From Marsupella aquatica (Eukaryota > Marchantiophyta), in the NCBI GenBank assembly GCA_973895155.1, contig OZ316895.1:14322001-14386000 (forward strand): 64,000 nucleotides of DNA. Direction: 5' to 3'. Under the pieces are notes generated by a model, which ran no database searches, was not told the origin of the DNA, and saw only the letters and a list, made by a program, of their open reading frames with translations. Each line of letters opens with the position of its first letter. Position 1 is the stretch's first letter. A program made the translations under genes and the position numbers. Shown one piece after another: positions 26,801-37,569 of this stretch.

Positions 26801-29800
26801 GGAACTTGCAAAAGGCCCTGGGCAACCAAACTCAGACAATGGGGCAACTGCTGGGCATCGAAGAAGTATTTGGAGAGGGAGATCGAGGGGTCTCACCAGA
26901 GGAGCACGCACTAATGCTTTAATTTTAGATCCCGCGGGGCCTGTACTTGCTCTGGCTCCTGCTCCTGCCCCTGCTCCTGCTCCTGCACCTGCCCCTGCAC
27001 CCACACCTGCTCCTGCAGTAGAAGCTGGGGGGCCGGGTAGAGGCGGTACTATAAGAGATTGGCTTCGTCGGACAAGGCGGCAGTATGCAATAGAACCAAC
27101 GTTGCCAGACGAAAGAAGGGCCTCCGGTGGGTCAGCCAGTGGCACGGACTCTGCTGATATGGATGTGGATACAACAACAGTTGTAGAATCAGGGAGATCC
27201 CGAGAAACCGCTGGAAGAGAATGGTGGATGGGTGCTGATGTTCTTACGCCAGGGGCTGGTGTTGGTCAACTGGTCGGGGAGGATTGGCCGGCCATGGAAT
27301 TTGATGTTAGCCGACAAGATGTTTCATTTCATATACCTTTGCATCGAATGGTAGCCATTCTTCTACATAAAGCTTTGGAATCACACGCCTCAAATGCGGA
27401 GTTATCTGGCCGTGGTGTTTTGGATAAGCCCATCTCCTTAAGCCAGCTTCTTCCGGATAAGTATCAAGTGCCTGGTTTTGCAGCACTCATGATGGAGCAT
27501 CCATTGCGTTTGCAAGTTTTATGTGCACAGGTGCAGGCTGGCATGTGGCGTCGAAATGGTCATACGACCAGTACTCTCTGCGAGCTTTATCGCACGGTTC
27601 CTTGGTAGGTCATCTGAGTGTATATCTGCATAGTTTAAAAGAAGAAGGCTAGCTTAATTTCTAGATTTTTTGGTTCCTGTGAATAGCTGTTCAGTAGTAT
27701 CTTTGAAGTGGCACAACGCAGGTGATGTTATTTGAGCTCCTCTTGTGAGACCCCTCGATCTCCTGTATACATAGAGAGGATCAATCTTCTATATAAATAG
27801 ACAGACCAATCTTTGCGGACTTTGAGAGCTAGAGACTCTAATCTTGAAATCCTTTCACGGCGATCGGAGACTAATGGTGATGGGTGTTTGCAAATGTGCT
27901 GAAATTCTGAGGTTCAGGTGTGAAGACAGTTTGGAGCTCGACCTTTTGATTTTGCAGTGTTGTTCAGTTTTAGCACCACCTGAAAAGTTTGTTGATCGCA
28001 TACAAACTCGTTTTGGCTTGACGGAGTATTTCACTCTCCATCTAAGGTCTCCTAACGAGTGAGTGCCTGCTTGTGCCCGAAACGGAAACCCTTCCCCTCC
28101 TTTTACCATAGCAGTCTCTGGCCTGGTTGATATAATTTACAATCACTCATAGTTGACCTGCATGGTGACAGATACGAGCCCAGTTTGGCGCAAGAGTTCA
28201 TCATTCTGCTCATTAGGCTGTGTGCTGAAAGAGGGTTTTGTGGACTATCACCAGTAGAAGCATTACGGCGAGAGCTGGTCCAGCGGTTAGCAGTGGGAGA
28301 TGCAACACATAGCTCATTATTAAAGGCTCTTCCTCGACGGTTACAAGATTCAAAACATTTGGATGAATGCCTGAATTCTGTGGCAGTATATCGAACTCCA
28401 TCTGGCATGCAACAGGTTATTCTAGGGCCCCTATTCTTTGTCTCTTAGTACTGCGTGATTCTTATGTTTCAATCCGTCCTCACGGCATGGAACATATTCC
28501 AGTTTAGAGAGAGCGCGTGAAGTACTAAACTTACTGCTCGAACGATTAACCAGAAGTGGGGTCCTTCCTTCTTTTATTCATTGCAAAGACTTGTCAAGTT
28601 TGATTCTTCGGTTGTGTAATGTTTGTTAGCTATCATCTACCATGCTGATGTGCATATTTTGTTTTCAAATCTCCGAGGAGTCTGATGACTATTTCCACAG
28701 TAGTATTCCATTAGGTTTAGTGCTACCGGACGTTTCCTACAGATTGTAGAGGAATTCGATTTGTGTATTGTTAGGTTTCTGTGGTTTCAAGTTCTAACAT
28801 TGAATGCGAATTTTTATAATTTCTATTAAGTCAATTTATTTGACTAGATGTGGTCGCACTGGGGCTTTGTGAACAAACAGGGAAAGTACTCCTTACGGGA
28901 AGAGTGCTGGCGTGAGTTGGATCTCTATCATCCACGATGGAGCCTGCGAGAGCTCCAGTCTGCAGAGGACCGATATATTCGGGCATGCAAGTCATCTCCT
29001 ATCTACATGCAGTTACCCTGCTGGAAGAAGCCGTTCGCTCCTTTGCAGACAATGGGCCGTTTTGTTACTTCAGCAAGGGTGCATGATATTTTACGGAGTG
29101 TATTTTTCCATGCCGCTTTTGCTGAAAATCTATCTGATTCACGGGCTCCAGAGGGCTTATTATTTGCTGCCCTGCACCTGCTTGCATTGGCACTGGATGT
29201 ATGCGCTCTGTCAGCCAAACGTGGGTATGATGGTAGTGGAGATGTACAAATGTCTGGTGAGGAGGCCTCTGGCAGCAACGTTTCACATGTAGAAGATACG
29301 AATTTTTCTGTTTTAGGGGATTCTAGTTCCAGTAGTTTTCTAAGGAATGAAGAGCCCCCACTTCTGGCTCGATCAGTCGAGAGAGTATGCGTCCATTGTG
29401 CTGATGGGAATGTGATGCCAGAGAACCATACTCTGCTCTCTCTGCTGGTTTTGCTATTTCGCAAGTATGGATCAGGTGGGGGCACTCCAGGGACGTTAGC
29501 GGAAACTATCCGATACAGTGCTGGCGATGTAATTAAATCCTTACTGCGGAAGTTTGCTGATCTACATAGAGGGTGCATGTATGAGATAGAATCTCTAGTG
29601 CCTGAGATTCTGCATAGACGAACTGTTGCATTACCTACATCGGAAGGTGGTGGTGGAATGGACCCTGATGAGACGAAGGCTGTTTCAGATGCGGAAAGGC
29701 GGAAAGCCACGGCTCGAGAACGTCAACAAGCCATCATGGTGTGTGGTTGTGTTAAATTATGGGTTCAAGTTTATTGAAAACTATTCTGCAAGCTGTGGAA

Positions 29801-32800
29801 TCTGTTGATGACTTGTACCTATCTGCGATTGAATTTGAAAACTTAAAAGATTTCGTACACACAGCTTTATCCTTCAAGGGCTTACGTGTTCAATTCTTTG
29901 TAGCTGCTCACCTGACATAGTTGAGTCGACCTTCTCGGATTAATCTGTGTTGTGCTGTTGTGCAGGCAAAAATGAAAGCTGCCCAAGATAGATTTGTTGC
30001 CAGTTTGCAGGTTGTACCCAGTGATCCAGAATTAGATGAGACAAAACCGAGAAGACCGAGAGAAACGATAGAACTAGAAGTAGGTGAAGGGTCAAGTGAC
30101 GAAAGCACGGGAACAGCTTGTGCTCTGTGCCGAGACTCAGGGTCTGGAAGTCCTCTGTGCTTCCTGACGTTGGTGCAGGTAAGCCCCTTGTTGGTTTTGG
30201 GTTCAGTTATCATTCTCTTGTTCTCAGTACGCAAAGTTCGCTACTGACTGTGTATTGTATTGCCTTAGTCCAAAATGCATCCTTGTTCATAGAACCTCCA
30301 TTTGAATGTGATTTCATATCCTGCAACAATAACTAAAAGTAAGCTCATGTGGTGCTTTTTAGGAAGGAGGCATATATCTTAACTGTTTATATTCTAATTT
30401 ATCTTTGCAGAAATCCAGGATCCTCGCTCTCGCTCAAAAGCCTACGCCATCCTGGGAGAGGCCCTCTTCTAAGGCTGGGCTTCCATTTGGCGAAAGAAGG
30501 AGCGAGGCTTCGGGGAGCCTTGTAGATGGAACTAATGTTGAAATGTACACTACTGCGGATCTGTGGAACTGGATCCAGGAGGCGCTAGCAGATGCTGCTA
30601 CACGGGAGAGGTTGCTAGAAGGAGAGGCCCTGCTTGAGGTATTTAGAAACGGGATCCATCCAGGCATTCGAAATACAGTTCGACTGGCTAATGCAGTTGG
30701 ATTGCCCCCTGTGACAGTAAATGAGCCAGTTGAGCCTGAAGTTGACGAGGGAGAGAGCAGTGGGGAGAACAATGAAATTGAAAGCTACCAAGAGGATGCG
30801 CCAATTACCTCGCCAACTTGGTGGGAGCAGGATCCAGGTTTGACAAGCTCTGAGGAATGGAGCACCAGGGAGGTCGGACTTGCTACAGTGCTGGCAGAGT
30901 ACGTTGCTGCAGTGTCCAGAGACCGTCAGCGGGTCGGGGATAGAGTGCAAACAACACGAGTGGATATTGAACTAGGACAAGAGGGTAGCGGGGCAGTTAG
31001 GGCAAGGAGGTTGCCAGGACGCAATATAATGGATGCCACTGTCAATACTGGGCTTGGGATAAGTGATACATCTGGAGTTTATCTTTCGGCATGTGGACAT
31101 GCAGTTCATCAAGAGTGTCTTGATCGCTACTTCTCAACTCTCCTCCAAAGGTGTAGTGTACATGTTTCACCTCGAACACCTGATATACGTAGATACAAGT
31201 AATTCTTACTTTGTTGAACTGCATGTTATGAGGATGATCTTAAGTTGGGCTTCGCACCGAACATCATATATCTCGATATTACCATGTCACTGATCCTGTG
31301 CAACGCCGGAATTAATCTGTATTCGGTATTCAGTCTTAGTCTTGCATCTGAGCTGGTGGGTTTGTTCTTGCGCAGGTATTATAGCAGAGCTCTTTTTGAG
31401 GGAGTGCAGATTGTCGACCCGGATATGGTATATCTCTCTAGCCTTCTGTGGAATGAAAGTCATTTTTCTCTTCCAGTAGCAAGTCAACTGAGTTTATTTT
31501 TTCCTCAAGATAATTGGTGGTGTCTATGGTAGTCTGAGTCTTTGCGTCCACCGATCACATTGGAACAGTTTGTGGCTGGCAGTTCCTATTCACTTACGCT
31601 CTGTAATTTATGGACGAAATCAATATATCTCTTTCTCATACGCAGCTCTGAGGTTTCTTCCATCTCATTTGATAGATTCGTGATAAACCCTTGTTTTGTC
31701 TGTCTGTTCTAGCTGACTGCAGCCCTGTCTGTGTCAAAACGCTCGAGGGACAGTTGTGGACTGCAATATGCTATTGAGACTGTTCCAAACATAATGCTTC
31801 TCTTCGTTTGAATAAAAGTTGAGCATTGATAGTTCTAAGATGTTGAAACTGGTTTTGGCTACCTTTTGCAGGGGGAGTTCCTGTGTCCAGTTTGTCGTCG
31901 CCTTGCCAATTCGATTATCCCTGTCTTACCTGGAACTTTGGGTTCTGACCTTCAAAGCAAAGGTAGTTGCTTTGGTAGCTCTGTTCTGGGAGCCCCTCCC
32001 TCTGGAGATTTATCTGGTCCCTCCGACTTGGAGAGCTCTGAGTCAACAAAAATACAATTACCACAAGCTTTCTGTTTACTCTCTAATGCAGAGAACATGG
32101 TTAGTAAGGCCGGATTCAGGAAAGCAGTCAACACTCAGCTTCCGGATTCCATCAACGCTGCATTAGAAACCCTTTCAATCAGGCTCCATGGTCTATTTAA
32201 CCCCGATAAGGAGCATGGTGGTGCGAATGGACGGGTATCGCAAAGTTTGCATCTTTGGGATGTGTTCCGGTACTCACTGATGTCAGCTGAGTTGGCTGCC
32301 CGCACGCAGCAGGCCTGCTCACTTGTGCAGGGTTCACTGAGTGGCCTTTTGATCCTTGAAGAAGTTGTGGATGCCAGCAAAGGATCGGTTTTCCCATTGC
32401 TGCTGCAAGCCACCCAAGCAGTTCAATGCCAAAGTCGTCAGGTTGTACTGTTACGTTCACGTGGCATGCAGCTACTAGCCGACTCTATTATTCATGGTGT
32501 TTCCAGAGATCTCTTCTCAGAGAAATCTATACAAGGTGATCTTCTTCTTCTTCTTCTTCTTCGTCTTGTTATTGTTGTCATCATCATCTGTCTAACTTGA
32601 CGCGTAACTGTAGTATATAATTTTTATTGCGAGTTCGTCATAACTTGCAGGAAGTGTATGATTGGAGGTTGTCAAGTAGGTGGACCTACTTATCAATTTG
32701 ATAAATTGCTGATTCATCGTAATGTTGACAGGAAATTTCTCCTCTCTCCTGCAGTATCTGGAAAAATCACAAGATTCTGCAGACGTGCAATTTTGGAAGT

Positions 32801-35309
32801 GTATGGCAGATCCTGTGCTTCTACATGATCCATTTTCTTCTCTACTTTGGCTACTTTTCTGTTTGCCATTGCCACTGCCGTCAGGAGAGGGGCCTTTCAC
32901 CGCGCTTGTTCATCTGTACTACTCTGTTTGCCTCACTCAGGTAAGATTCCTGTATGCTCTTGGGTTCTTTGGGAATGTGATATGTGCCACACTTGGTTCC
33001 ATGAGGACTTGGTACACAGCATTACCATTACGAGTCTATTTTCGACTTTGGCAAACAACAATCTCTTTGTCCTTGTTTTCTCTTGCTATGGCGCCCGTCT
33101 ATTGCAAAGTGCGGAAGCAGTCGGAATACGGTGCTTATAGGATCACCTGTAGTTGGCATTAGATCCAGCCCATATACACCGTCCTATTTTAAGGCTCGCA
33201 TTAACGTAGATGGGAGATGTTTAGTTAAATGACTCGAAATAGTGGATACTCTCCACGTGAGCCGACCTTTGTAGTAGCGCCAAATAGCAGAGTCATAGTT
33301 CAAAAAATGAGTGTTCAAGTTGGAGTGGGATGCTCGGAGGACTCAAATGTGCTGTGTTGTGTTGTGTTGTGTTGTTTTGTGGACTGCAGGTGATTGCATA
33401 CGCTGGAGCGGCCCTTGAATCAGATGCTGAAGTGGGACAATCTGCGTTCACTTTTGTAACAGGCACACTGGAAACATTGAGTGGGACTGTACTGGCTCCT
33501 GGTTCAGATAGTGATTATCCATCCATCCCTGCTGGCCCTCCACTTACTGTCTTTCGTCGCTTGACGCTACCCTACCTTCGACAATGTTCTCTGCTGCAGA
33601 AATTGATTTCTGGAGCAGGTCAAGTTCTCCCCGTGCCGAGTGCCCATTTGTGGGAGCTGTCACAAAGGAATGGTTCGACATCTGTCCAGAATTCTAACAA
33701 GACTGCGGATGGCGGTATTAGACACGAGGAGCAACAGTTACTAGGAGAAATGGCAGAGTTGGACCAGTTGGAAAGCTTTTTTTCCATTCCGCCATTGACG
33801 GCCCTACTGAATGATAATAATTTCCAAAGTATTGCACAAAAGTGGTGTCAGCATGTCCGTAGTGAAGGGGGTGCTCGGAGTTTACGATACATCCCTCGTC
33901 CAATTAGAGCTGCCCCATTCAAATTGATGGAGCTGCCACATTTATTCCAAGATCTGCTACAACGGTGTGTGACTGGGTGGAAGATGTAGTTCTTAGCTTT
34001 GATCCGGTCACTTTTTAGTGAAGAGATTGATGCTGTTGAACTATGGTGCATTCCTTCGTCCACTGCACGATAGCAACCACAATGTCATACTAGTTGGAAC
34101 TGAATGAGATTTACAAGTTTCTAGGTTTCTTGGATCATTTCTTGATGAACCATGCATTATCGGCAGGTATGTGAAGGAGCGCTGCCTTCGGTGTGGTGGT
34201 GTGCCAGACAAGCCAGCATTGTGCCTGTTATGTGGTACCCTCTGCTGCGCTGTTGCTTCTATACGCCCATGCTGCAGGTTGGTTAATTTCGAGTTTTTAG
34301 CAATTGTCTCATAAGCATTTCTGCGAAACTATGATAGCTGCTTTTCCACAAGCCATTTTGGTGCAGGTGAAGGTATCTGTATAGAATCAGTGAACCAAAC
34401 TGTGAGGCAACGTGACCGTCGTTAATGGTCCACGTAGTTGCCGGTGTTCATATATCTTTTGATCTCCGTGGGTCCTGTCCCATTACGCAGAGGCTAACCG
34501 TTATGCTACAAGTTCTACTCATCTGTAAATGATAGTCGCTGATGCGTTTTATGTTTTGCGGCAGCGTAAACAGGCAAGGTGAATGCTACAGACATGCAAT
34601 GGCTTGTGGTGCCGGTGTGGGTGTCTTCTTGATGCTTCGGGTGTGTACACTCCACATTTCCTGTGGGACACGAGGGATAGAGATGCCTGTAACATCAATT
34701 CAACATTCCAAAGCATTGTATGATCTACATGTAGATCGGAAGAGCTTCTGGAAGTGGGGATACAAGGGGGGATATCATGGAGTCAAGCAATGTCCTTTAA
34801 GTCAGTTTCAGGACCGCTTCTTGTGCTAACATTTTTATCTGGTCAATTGCAGAAAACAAACATTTTGCTTCAACGATGTGAACGACAAGCTTTCTGGCCT
34901 TCACCTTATTTGGATGCCTTTGGAGAGGAGGTTTGCCTTCTTGTTCTCTAATCTTTGATGGGGAGCAGCTTGTTAATGGGTTGTGTTGGAGTACAGCTGT
35001 CCTGTGATTTGTTGGCCTTCCTAACCGACCTTGTGGAAATTGTGTGATAGGATATCGAGGGACGAGGGAAGCCATTATTCTTGAGTGAAGAAAGATATGC
35101 AGCACTCAATGCCATGGTACATCTCGAGTCACGGATATTTTGATCGTGCAAAACTGATCCAACGTAGTTACCTAGCAAACATGGTTTTTCAGTGCAGACG
35201 TCGATTTAGAACTTGAATGGCAAAATGCGTTGGGTGTGTGCAGGTTGCATCGCATGGGCTTGATTATTGCTCTTTGGTGTTAGCTCACACGTCACGGCAA
35301 ATGCTCTGA
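23877..35309 (+). CDS. PRT6: PRT6-type E3 ubiquitin ligase (UBR box, RING; Arg/N-degron pathway), 17 exons
   Basis: This is a homologue of Arabidopsis PRT6, the N-recognin that binds proteins with basic N-terminal residues and ubiquitinates them. Exons: 23877-23981, 24697-25830, 26172-27604, 27918-28058, 28172-28415, 28881-29738, 29966-30178, 30411-31150, 31376-31427, 31872-32535, 32732-32940, 33390-33964, 34167-34277, 34565-34640, 34853-34930, 35051-35116 and 35244-35309. All frames join, giving 2254 residues against about 2000 in Arabidopsis. The UBR box is at about 132-205 (GICGAVWGSND, CRTCEHDPTCAIC, GGGCCDCGD). The RING-like zinc site is split: CALC near 1357, ACGHAVHQEC near 1603 and FLCPVCRRLAN near 1643. 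The C-terminal region has CLRCGG, CLLCG and CGAGVGVFL, then WPSPYLDAFGEE. An Ala-Pro tract near 671-694 is lineage-specific. The start gives MEGATTPP, a Ser/Thr/Ala-rich N terminus; it is likely but not proven. Confidence 0.94.
26943..27018 (+). repeat. Ala-Pro dipeptide repeat encoded in the PRT6-type gene
   Basis: Tandem GCTCCT/GCCCCT/GCACCT hexamers encode about a dozen Ala-Pro pairs within exon 3. The purine-pyrimidine skew and unit structure suggest replication slippage. I know of no such tract in Arabidopsis PRT6. Confidence 0.85.
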
Positions 35310-35404
35310 TGAGTCCCAGGGATGTGTCCCTAGTAGTCTTGAGCTACTGGTCTGAGCCCTGCCTCCCAGACTTGAAACACAGCATGGGTTTGTTGTCTCT
35401 GCAG

Positions 35405-35473
35405 GTTGCTTCACATGGGCTTGATTATAGCTCATTGGTGTTAGCTCATACGACTCGCCAAGCACAATTCTAA
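35405..35473 (+). CDS. Duplicated alternative last exon of the PRT6-type gene
   Basis: This segment begins after a good acceptor (tctctgcag) and encodes VASHGLDYSSLVLAHTTRQAQF followed by a stop, in two parts: VASHGLDYSSLV and LAHTTRQAQF. The preceding exon at 35244-35309 encodes VASHGLDYCSLV and LAHTSRQML plus a stop. Both have an acceptor in the same phase, so the exon at 35051-35116 can splice to either. Each carries its own stop codon, so the two endings are mutually exclusive. Nucleotide identity across the shared part is high, with changes mostly at third positions, which suggests that selection has kept both. The alternative is that one copy is an unused relic. Confidence 0.75.
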   Translation, partial: VASHGLDYSSLVLAHTTRQAQF

Positions 35474-36340
35474 GAACAAACAGCACTTTGGCGTGCAGTT
35501 GCTTACATGCTATCTCTCAATCAAGGTACATTTGCTGAAGCACTTCACAGTAGGAAACACCTATAGGTAGTATTGTACAGATGGACATAGATATGTTGAT
35601 CCTGTGAGTCTTCCACTGCTTGTTTCCAAACTGTCGTGCATCATTATACCCTGTTTGTATTGTCAGTGCATTTAATTTGCTGATTGACCATGACCATCGT
35701 GCTCAGGAGAAGAGTTTTCAACTTCACGCAATCCGCAAGAGCTCCACCAGGCTAGCTTTCGACGTGAAGATTGGGATGGTTGTTGGATTGTTGCAAGGTC
35801 ATGAACCGTGCAGAGAATCAATATTTTGTCTCCTACGTATCAGTTAAACCAGGGACAAATAGGTTGAAATGTAAATTTGTAATTGTCAGTGAATAGAACA
35901 CAAGATGGTCTAGTCGGAAGAAACATTTAATGTGGTCCACAGAGGTCAACATGAGCCTCATGTACATATTTGAGATGAATTGTAGTGATCTTAACGGTGA
36001 CGGATCTGCGCGCAGAAGTATACCAGACTGAAAAAGAACTGACTGCATGAATGTTATCTTGGAGGCCATCCTCGATTCTCCAACAAGGTCAATCGGGCCA
36101 TCATTGAGTTGGATGCTGGCTGCAGTGCATCGAGTAGAACCCTTTGGCTATGTGATCGGTATCCTGTGGTCCACGAAGATAGGAATTGAAACTGGGTTAA
36201 ACATTCTAACACAAAAAGTCATGCCAGAAATATGTATCCTAAATTACACATGATGTATTTAATCTGCTCCCTACAAAGGATTGGATTCTAGACTTAAACT
36301 TTACTAATCAAGATATGTCAGGGCTGGATGTTGTCCGCAT
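35474..36340. other. 3' UTR and intergenic DNA after the PRT6-type gene
   Basis: The first part is likely the 3' UTR of the PRT6-type transcript. The remainder has no frame that I recognise. No poly(A) signal can be assigned with confidence. Confidence 0.4.
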
Positions 36341-36860
36341 TCTTTCACCCTAGCCCTGATTGCAATGAACTTAAATCGCCACTCATCCCATTGAGCGGAT
36401 CTTGTTTGACAAACCCTGGCTTCAGCTCAGCGAGGTGAAAATGGAAGTCGGGCCTGGTGCCTCTATGTTATGCTGGCCTCCATGGGTTGTCTTCAATCGC
36501 AATCTGGGGACCGATTAGTATCTATTGCTGCAGCCCTCTCCCAGCAACTAGTGGGTCTCTCCAGTGATCATTGTTAAGCTTGGCAGGGGCTTGTGGTCTG
36601 TGTAGAATGTCTCTCAAGCACCACAATGAGGGTTTTAGAAACCTTTCGCGAATGTCATTCTAATTTTCTCCCAGGCGTCTGTCTTACACGATAATTGGCC
36701 ATTTGATTTGAATATTCCCAACTGGGAACTCGTGGCTTGTACTCCATGACGTGTGTTCTTTCTTTGATTCAAGGTTTGCAGTCATTGGGATAAATCACGG
36801 TCAGACTGCCCCTTTGCTTGTGCTATGATGGTCTCTGGCCCAGACACCGCGTTAAACACA
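36341..36860 (-). pseudogene. Possible Ty3/gypsy RNase H debris
   Basis: On the minus strand, around 36560-36620, one frame reads ETFYTDHKPLPSL. This resembles the YTDHKPL motif of the RNase H domain in Ty3/gypsy polyproteins. Stops interrupt the frame on both sides. No LTR, integrase or intact RT motif is visible, so this is at best a small eroded fragment. Confidence 0.4.
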
Positions 36861-36984
36861 TTTCTCTGTATCTTTGAGTATCTTCGTAAGACCTAGTAAC
36901 CCAATTGGCTGGTCACACATGTCTTCAGCTAAGCCTCGCAACAGAGCTGCAGTGGTCCATCTGGGGATTGCCAGTAGGTAAGGC

Positions 36985-37250
36985 GAATAATGGACAGCCA
37001 GTTATGCCAAAGATATGCCATAGTTGCCTGCCAACTTCCATGGCCAAAAAGCGGAAACCACACCTGCCCATATAAAGCCGGACTCCCTTCCTCACTACTC
37101 ATTCCTGTCCTAAAACCCACTACTCCACACTCTTGTTCTTTGGTCAATAATGGACAGCCCACTTGCCCATATAAAACCCCCATTCCCTCCCTCACTACTC
37201 CTCATTTGTCCTTTGGATATAAAAGCCCCCTCCCTTCCTACAACCCACTA
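36985..37250 (+). repeat. Degenerate repeats, each with a TATA-like box
   Basis: Phrases such as 'aataatggacagcc', 'tgcccatataaa', 'ccctcactactc' and 'acccactactcc' recur two or three times in direct orientation, and 'ggatataaaagcccc' belongs to the same series. Each unit is roughly 70-110 bases and has a TATA-like core. They could be tandem promoter or terminal-repeat units of the adjacent Penelope-like element, but that is inference. Confidence 0.55.
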
Positions 37251-37257
37251 CTCCTCA

Positions 37258-37545
37258 GCCCAAAGAGGCATGACTTTGTGGTAGCTCATTTGAGTAGAGA
37301 TTAATAGATCTTGGGTTCAACTAGCCCAAAGAGGCATGACTTTGTGGTAGCTCATTTGAGTAGAGATTAATAGATCTTGGGTTCAACTATTGTGACTGAC
37401 TCTTCTCTTTCCTGGGGTTTTACAGATTTCTCCTTAAAAAAAATTAAAAACAAAAAAATCCACTACTCCTCACTCTTGTTCACTCTTCTCTTTCTGTGAG
37501 GTTTTACAGATTTCTCCTTAAAAAAAATAAAAAACAAAAAAATCC
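37258..37545 (+). mobile_element. SINE-like element with duplicated tRNA-like head and tail
   Basis: The unit contains 'tggtagctcatttgag', which resembles a polymerase III A box, and 'cttgggttcaacta' about 30 bases later, which resembles a B box. This head of 66 bases occurs twice in tandem (37258-37323 and 37324-37389), apparently identical. A body ending in 'acagatttctcc' and an A-rich tail follows, and the body end plus tail is repeated once more at about 37465-37545. The arrangement fits a tRNA-derived plant SINE that suffered two internal tandem duplications. No target-site duplication was found, so the class call is tentative. Confidence 0.6.
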
Positions 37546-37569
37546 ACTACTCCTCATTCTACCACAACC

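Noticed and set aside
29003-29710. A 235-codon minus-strand frame inside the PRT6-type gene
   Set aside because: It is the antisense shadow of exon 6, which has clear homology to PRT6 on the plus strand.
36341-36860. An intact Ty3/gypsy element
   Set aside because: Only one short RNase H-like motif is seen, with stops on both sides and no LTRs.
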